NCBI GenBank assembly: GCA_964459305.1
Contig: CAYWNA010000410.1
Coordinates: 1-8,126 of the forward strand
Direction of reading: 5' to 3'
Length of the DNA: 8,126 bases
From: CAYWNA01 sp964459305
GTDB taxonomy: Bacteria > Planctomycetota > Planctomycetia > Pirellulales > Pirellulaceae
The notes under the pieces: model-generated
Seen by the model: only the letters and a program-made list of their open reading frames with translations
What the model was told of the DNA's origin: nothing
Databases searched by the model: none
Translations under genes and position numbers: made by a program
Shown: positions 7,045 to 8,126 of the stretch, one piece after another
Layout of the letters: each line of letters begins with the position of its first letter
Numbering within the stretch: the first letter of the stretch is position 1

Positions 7045-8126
7045 CTAGTTGTGCCAAGCCGGGGCGATGGGGCTGATCGCTTCTTCGAAGGTCGGATCGC
7101 GTCGAAAATCCGGGTGCGCTTGATGGGCGCCGTGATGCCTGCCGTAATAAGTGCCGTAGAACTGGTAATTGGTGTCTACCCAGCGGATGATCTTCAGCAG
7201 GTCGTCTTGAGATAGCAGTTGATAGTGCGGGTCTTGGCTGTCTATCGTTCGAATTGTCGATACCAAAACGCTTGTGTGTGAGCCCAGGCTCTTGGGCGGG
7301 AGATAACTGCCATTGTTATTCGCGTCATCACCTCCGGCATGATTCACGAATTCGGCGATGATCGGGCCGGCCAGTCCTTTGTTGCGAATCTGCTCGAAAG
7401 AGACGTTGTGACGAGGCGTAATGGCGCCGGTAAGGTTCAACTCTCCGTCCGGATCTGAATCACCATGGCAGGAGATGCATTTCGCGTCTAGGATCGGCTG
7501 GATATCGGCCGGATAATGAATCACCTGACGCGGGTCACTTTCGCCCGGCTGAGGACCTGGAATGCTCGGAGGGCGTTTCAAGGCCAGCGGGGTGTTTCGG
7601 GCCACCAGACGCGGCGTCTTACCGGGGCGTTCGTGACACCCGATACACGTTCGAGTCTCGCCCGGCCTGTAGTTGACGTAAGTCCGTTCCCGTTGAACCT
7701 CCATATAGTTTTCATCCAGGGCCTGGAAGAAGATGTTGCGATCGGCGGGCACGATGAAGTGGGCGGAGCCGTCTTCCTCGACAGGCACGATCCCCCATTG
7801 AACGCGGGGCCACAGTGCCGCGGCCCATTGGGCACTATGATACTTGGGGCTCCATTTTCGTTTGGTGTCCCAATACTGAGGAACCGCTTCGTTGATCCGA
7901 ATGTACTTGACCGAACCAAGCTCGACTCCATCCATACCCTTGTAGATGTTCCTCACAACACACGAAGCTTGGTTTTTGTCTTGCAGGTCTGCGGAGCGGG
8001 ACGAAGGAATCACGTCCGGCACACTTTGAGCGAGTAACGGTGTGGGATGCCAACAGGATACGGTCCCATCTTCATCTTCGTATAGAAGCGCCTTGTAGCC
8101 TGCGGTGTCGATCAAATAGACGGCAT
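7045..8126 (-). CDS. HzsA-like dihaem cytochrome c, 5' end beyond the window
   Basis: The frame is open to the right edge (359 codons visible), so the N-terminus is missing; the TTG at 8115 is just the first start-like codon. Two c-type haem motifs are seen: CIGCH at 7633-7647 and CISCH at 7465-7479. Before them, IVPVEEDGSAHFIVPADRN and FFQALDENYMEVQRERTYVN belong to the domain shared with the hydrazine synthase alpha subunit. After them come SYLPPKSLGSH, DLLKIIRWVDTNYQF and a histidine-rich end (GRHHGAHQAHP). C-type haems are attached outside the cytoplasm, so the protein should be periplasmic or exported and handle electrons. Many planctomycetes without anammox carry such paralogues, so hydrazine synthesis must not be inferred. 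A 61-bp gap separates it from the convergent regulator remnant. The electron donor and acceptor are unknown. Confidence 0.85.
   Translation of the reverse strand, partial: AVYLIDTAGYKALLYEDEDGTVSCWHPTPLLAQSVPDVIPSSRSADLQDKNQASCVVRNIYKGMDGVELGSVKYIRINEAVPQYWDTKRKWSPKYHSAQWAAALWPRVQWGIVPVEEDGSAHFIVPADRNIFFQALDENYMEVQRERTYVNYRPGETRTCIGCHERPGKTPRLVARNTPLALKRPPSIPGPQPGESDPRQVIHYPADIQPILDAKCISCHGDSDPDGELNLTGAITPRHNVSFEQIRNKGLAGPIIAEFVNHAGGDDANNNGSYLPPKSLGSHTSVLVSTIRTIDSQDPHYQLLSQDDLLKIIRWVDTNYQFYGTYYGRHHGAHQAHPDFRRDPTFEEAISPIAPAWHN
7048..7206 (-). repeat. Degenerate direct repeat, copy B (3' end of the intact HzsA-like gene)
   Basis: Partner of 3638-3796 in the same orientation. The identical 41-base core is at 7145-7185 and encodes most of RWVDTNYQFYGTYYG. 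Both copies end in the same codons for WHN and a TAG stop. This copy is the one attached to a full set of haem motifs. Confidence 0.85.

Noticed and set aside
3638..7206. The two repeated gene ends as borders of a mobile element
   Set aside because: The repeats are paralogous coding ends about 81% identical; there is no transposase, terminal inverted repeat or target duplication between or beside them.
7045..8126. Anammox hydrazine synthase
   Set aside because: Similarity to the alpha subunit alone is widespread in planctomycetes without anammox, no beta/gamma subunit genes are present, and the neighbours are glycan enzymes.

Overview
The window looks like chromosomal DNA from a Planctomycetota bacterium, probably of the Pirellulales/Planctomycetales type. 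This rests on gene content and not on any marker gene: exported glycoside hydrolases of kinds common there, a dihaem cytochrome c related to the hydrazine synthase alpha subunit (HzsA-like), a LamG head and a XylR-type regulator head. Most of the DNA is moderately GC-rich. The GH29 gene is visibly poorer (about 48-53% in lines I counted, against 65-68% in lines of the first gene).

Layout, left to right. (1) A 5'-truncated plus-strand gene ends at 1870. It encodes a clan GH-D (alpha-galactosidase-like) enzyme of the sort often auto-annotated as 'enterotoxin'. (2) Converging on it after 27 bp is a minus-strand GH29 alpha-L-fucosidase with a C-terminal F5/8 type C domain (1898-3562). It starts at a GTG behind a perfect Shine-Dalgarno, and its catalytic domain appears to have lost about 50-60 residues. 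(3) At 3635-4125 is a broken gene: a signal peptide plus the beginning of a LamG domain, followed by the last ~53 residues of an HzsA-like cytochrome. (4) A full-length exported GH95 alpha-L-fucosidase (4122-6605) overlaps the LamG head by ATGA. (5) Divergent from GH95 is a stub (6675-6983): the first ~63 residues of a XylR-type sugar-responsive regulator fused in frame to the last ~35 residues of what looks like another F5/8 type C domain. (6) The HzsA-like dihaem cytochrome runs off the right edge (7045-8126), and its tail is about 81% identical in DNA to the tail fragment in (3).

Reading: the intact genes suggest a locus for taking apart fucose- and perhaps galactose-containing glycans outside the cytoplasm (GH95 and GH29 fucosidases, GH-D enzyme), with a periplasmic c-type cytochrome alongside. 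The unusual signal is structural. Three separate genes (LamG/HzsA, XylR/F5-8C, GH29) keep both ends but lack the middle, and in all three the reading frame at the inferred main joint is preserved. Either the locus is decaying through repeated internal deletions and has lost its local regulator, or the assembly is at fault; read mapping would decide. I see no RNA genes, CRISPR arrays, insertion sequences or clear terminators.
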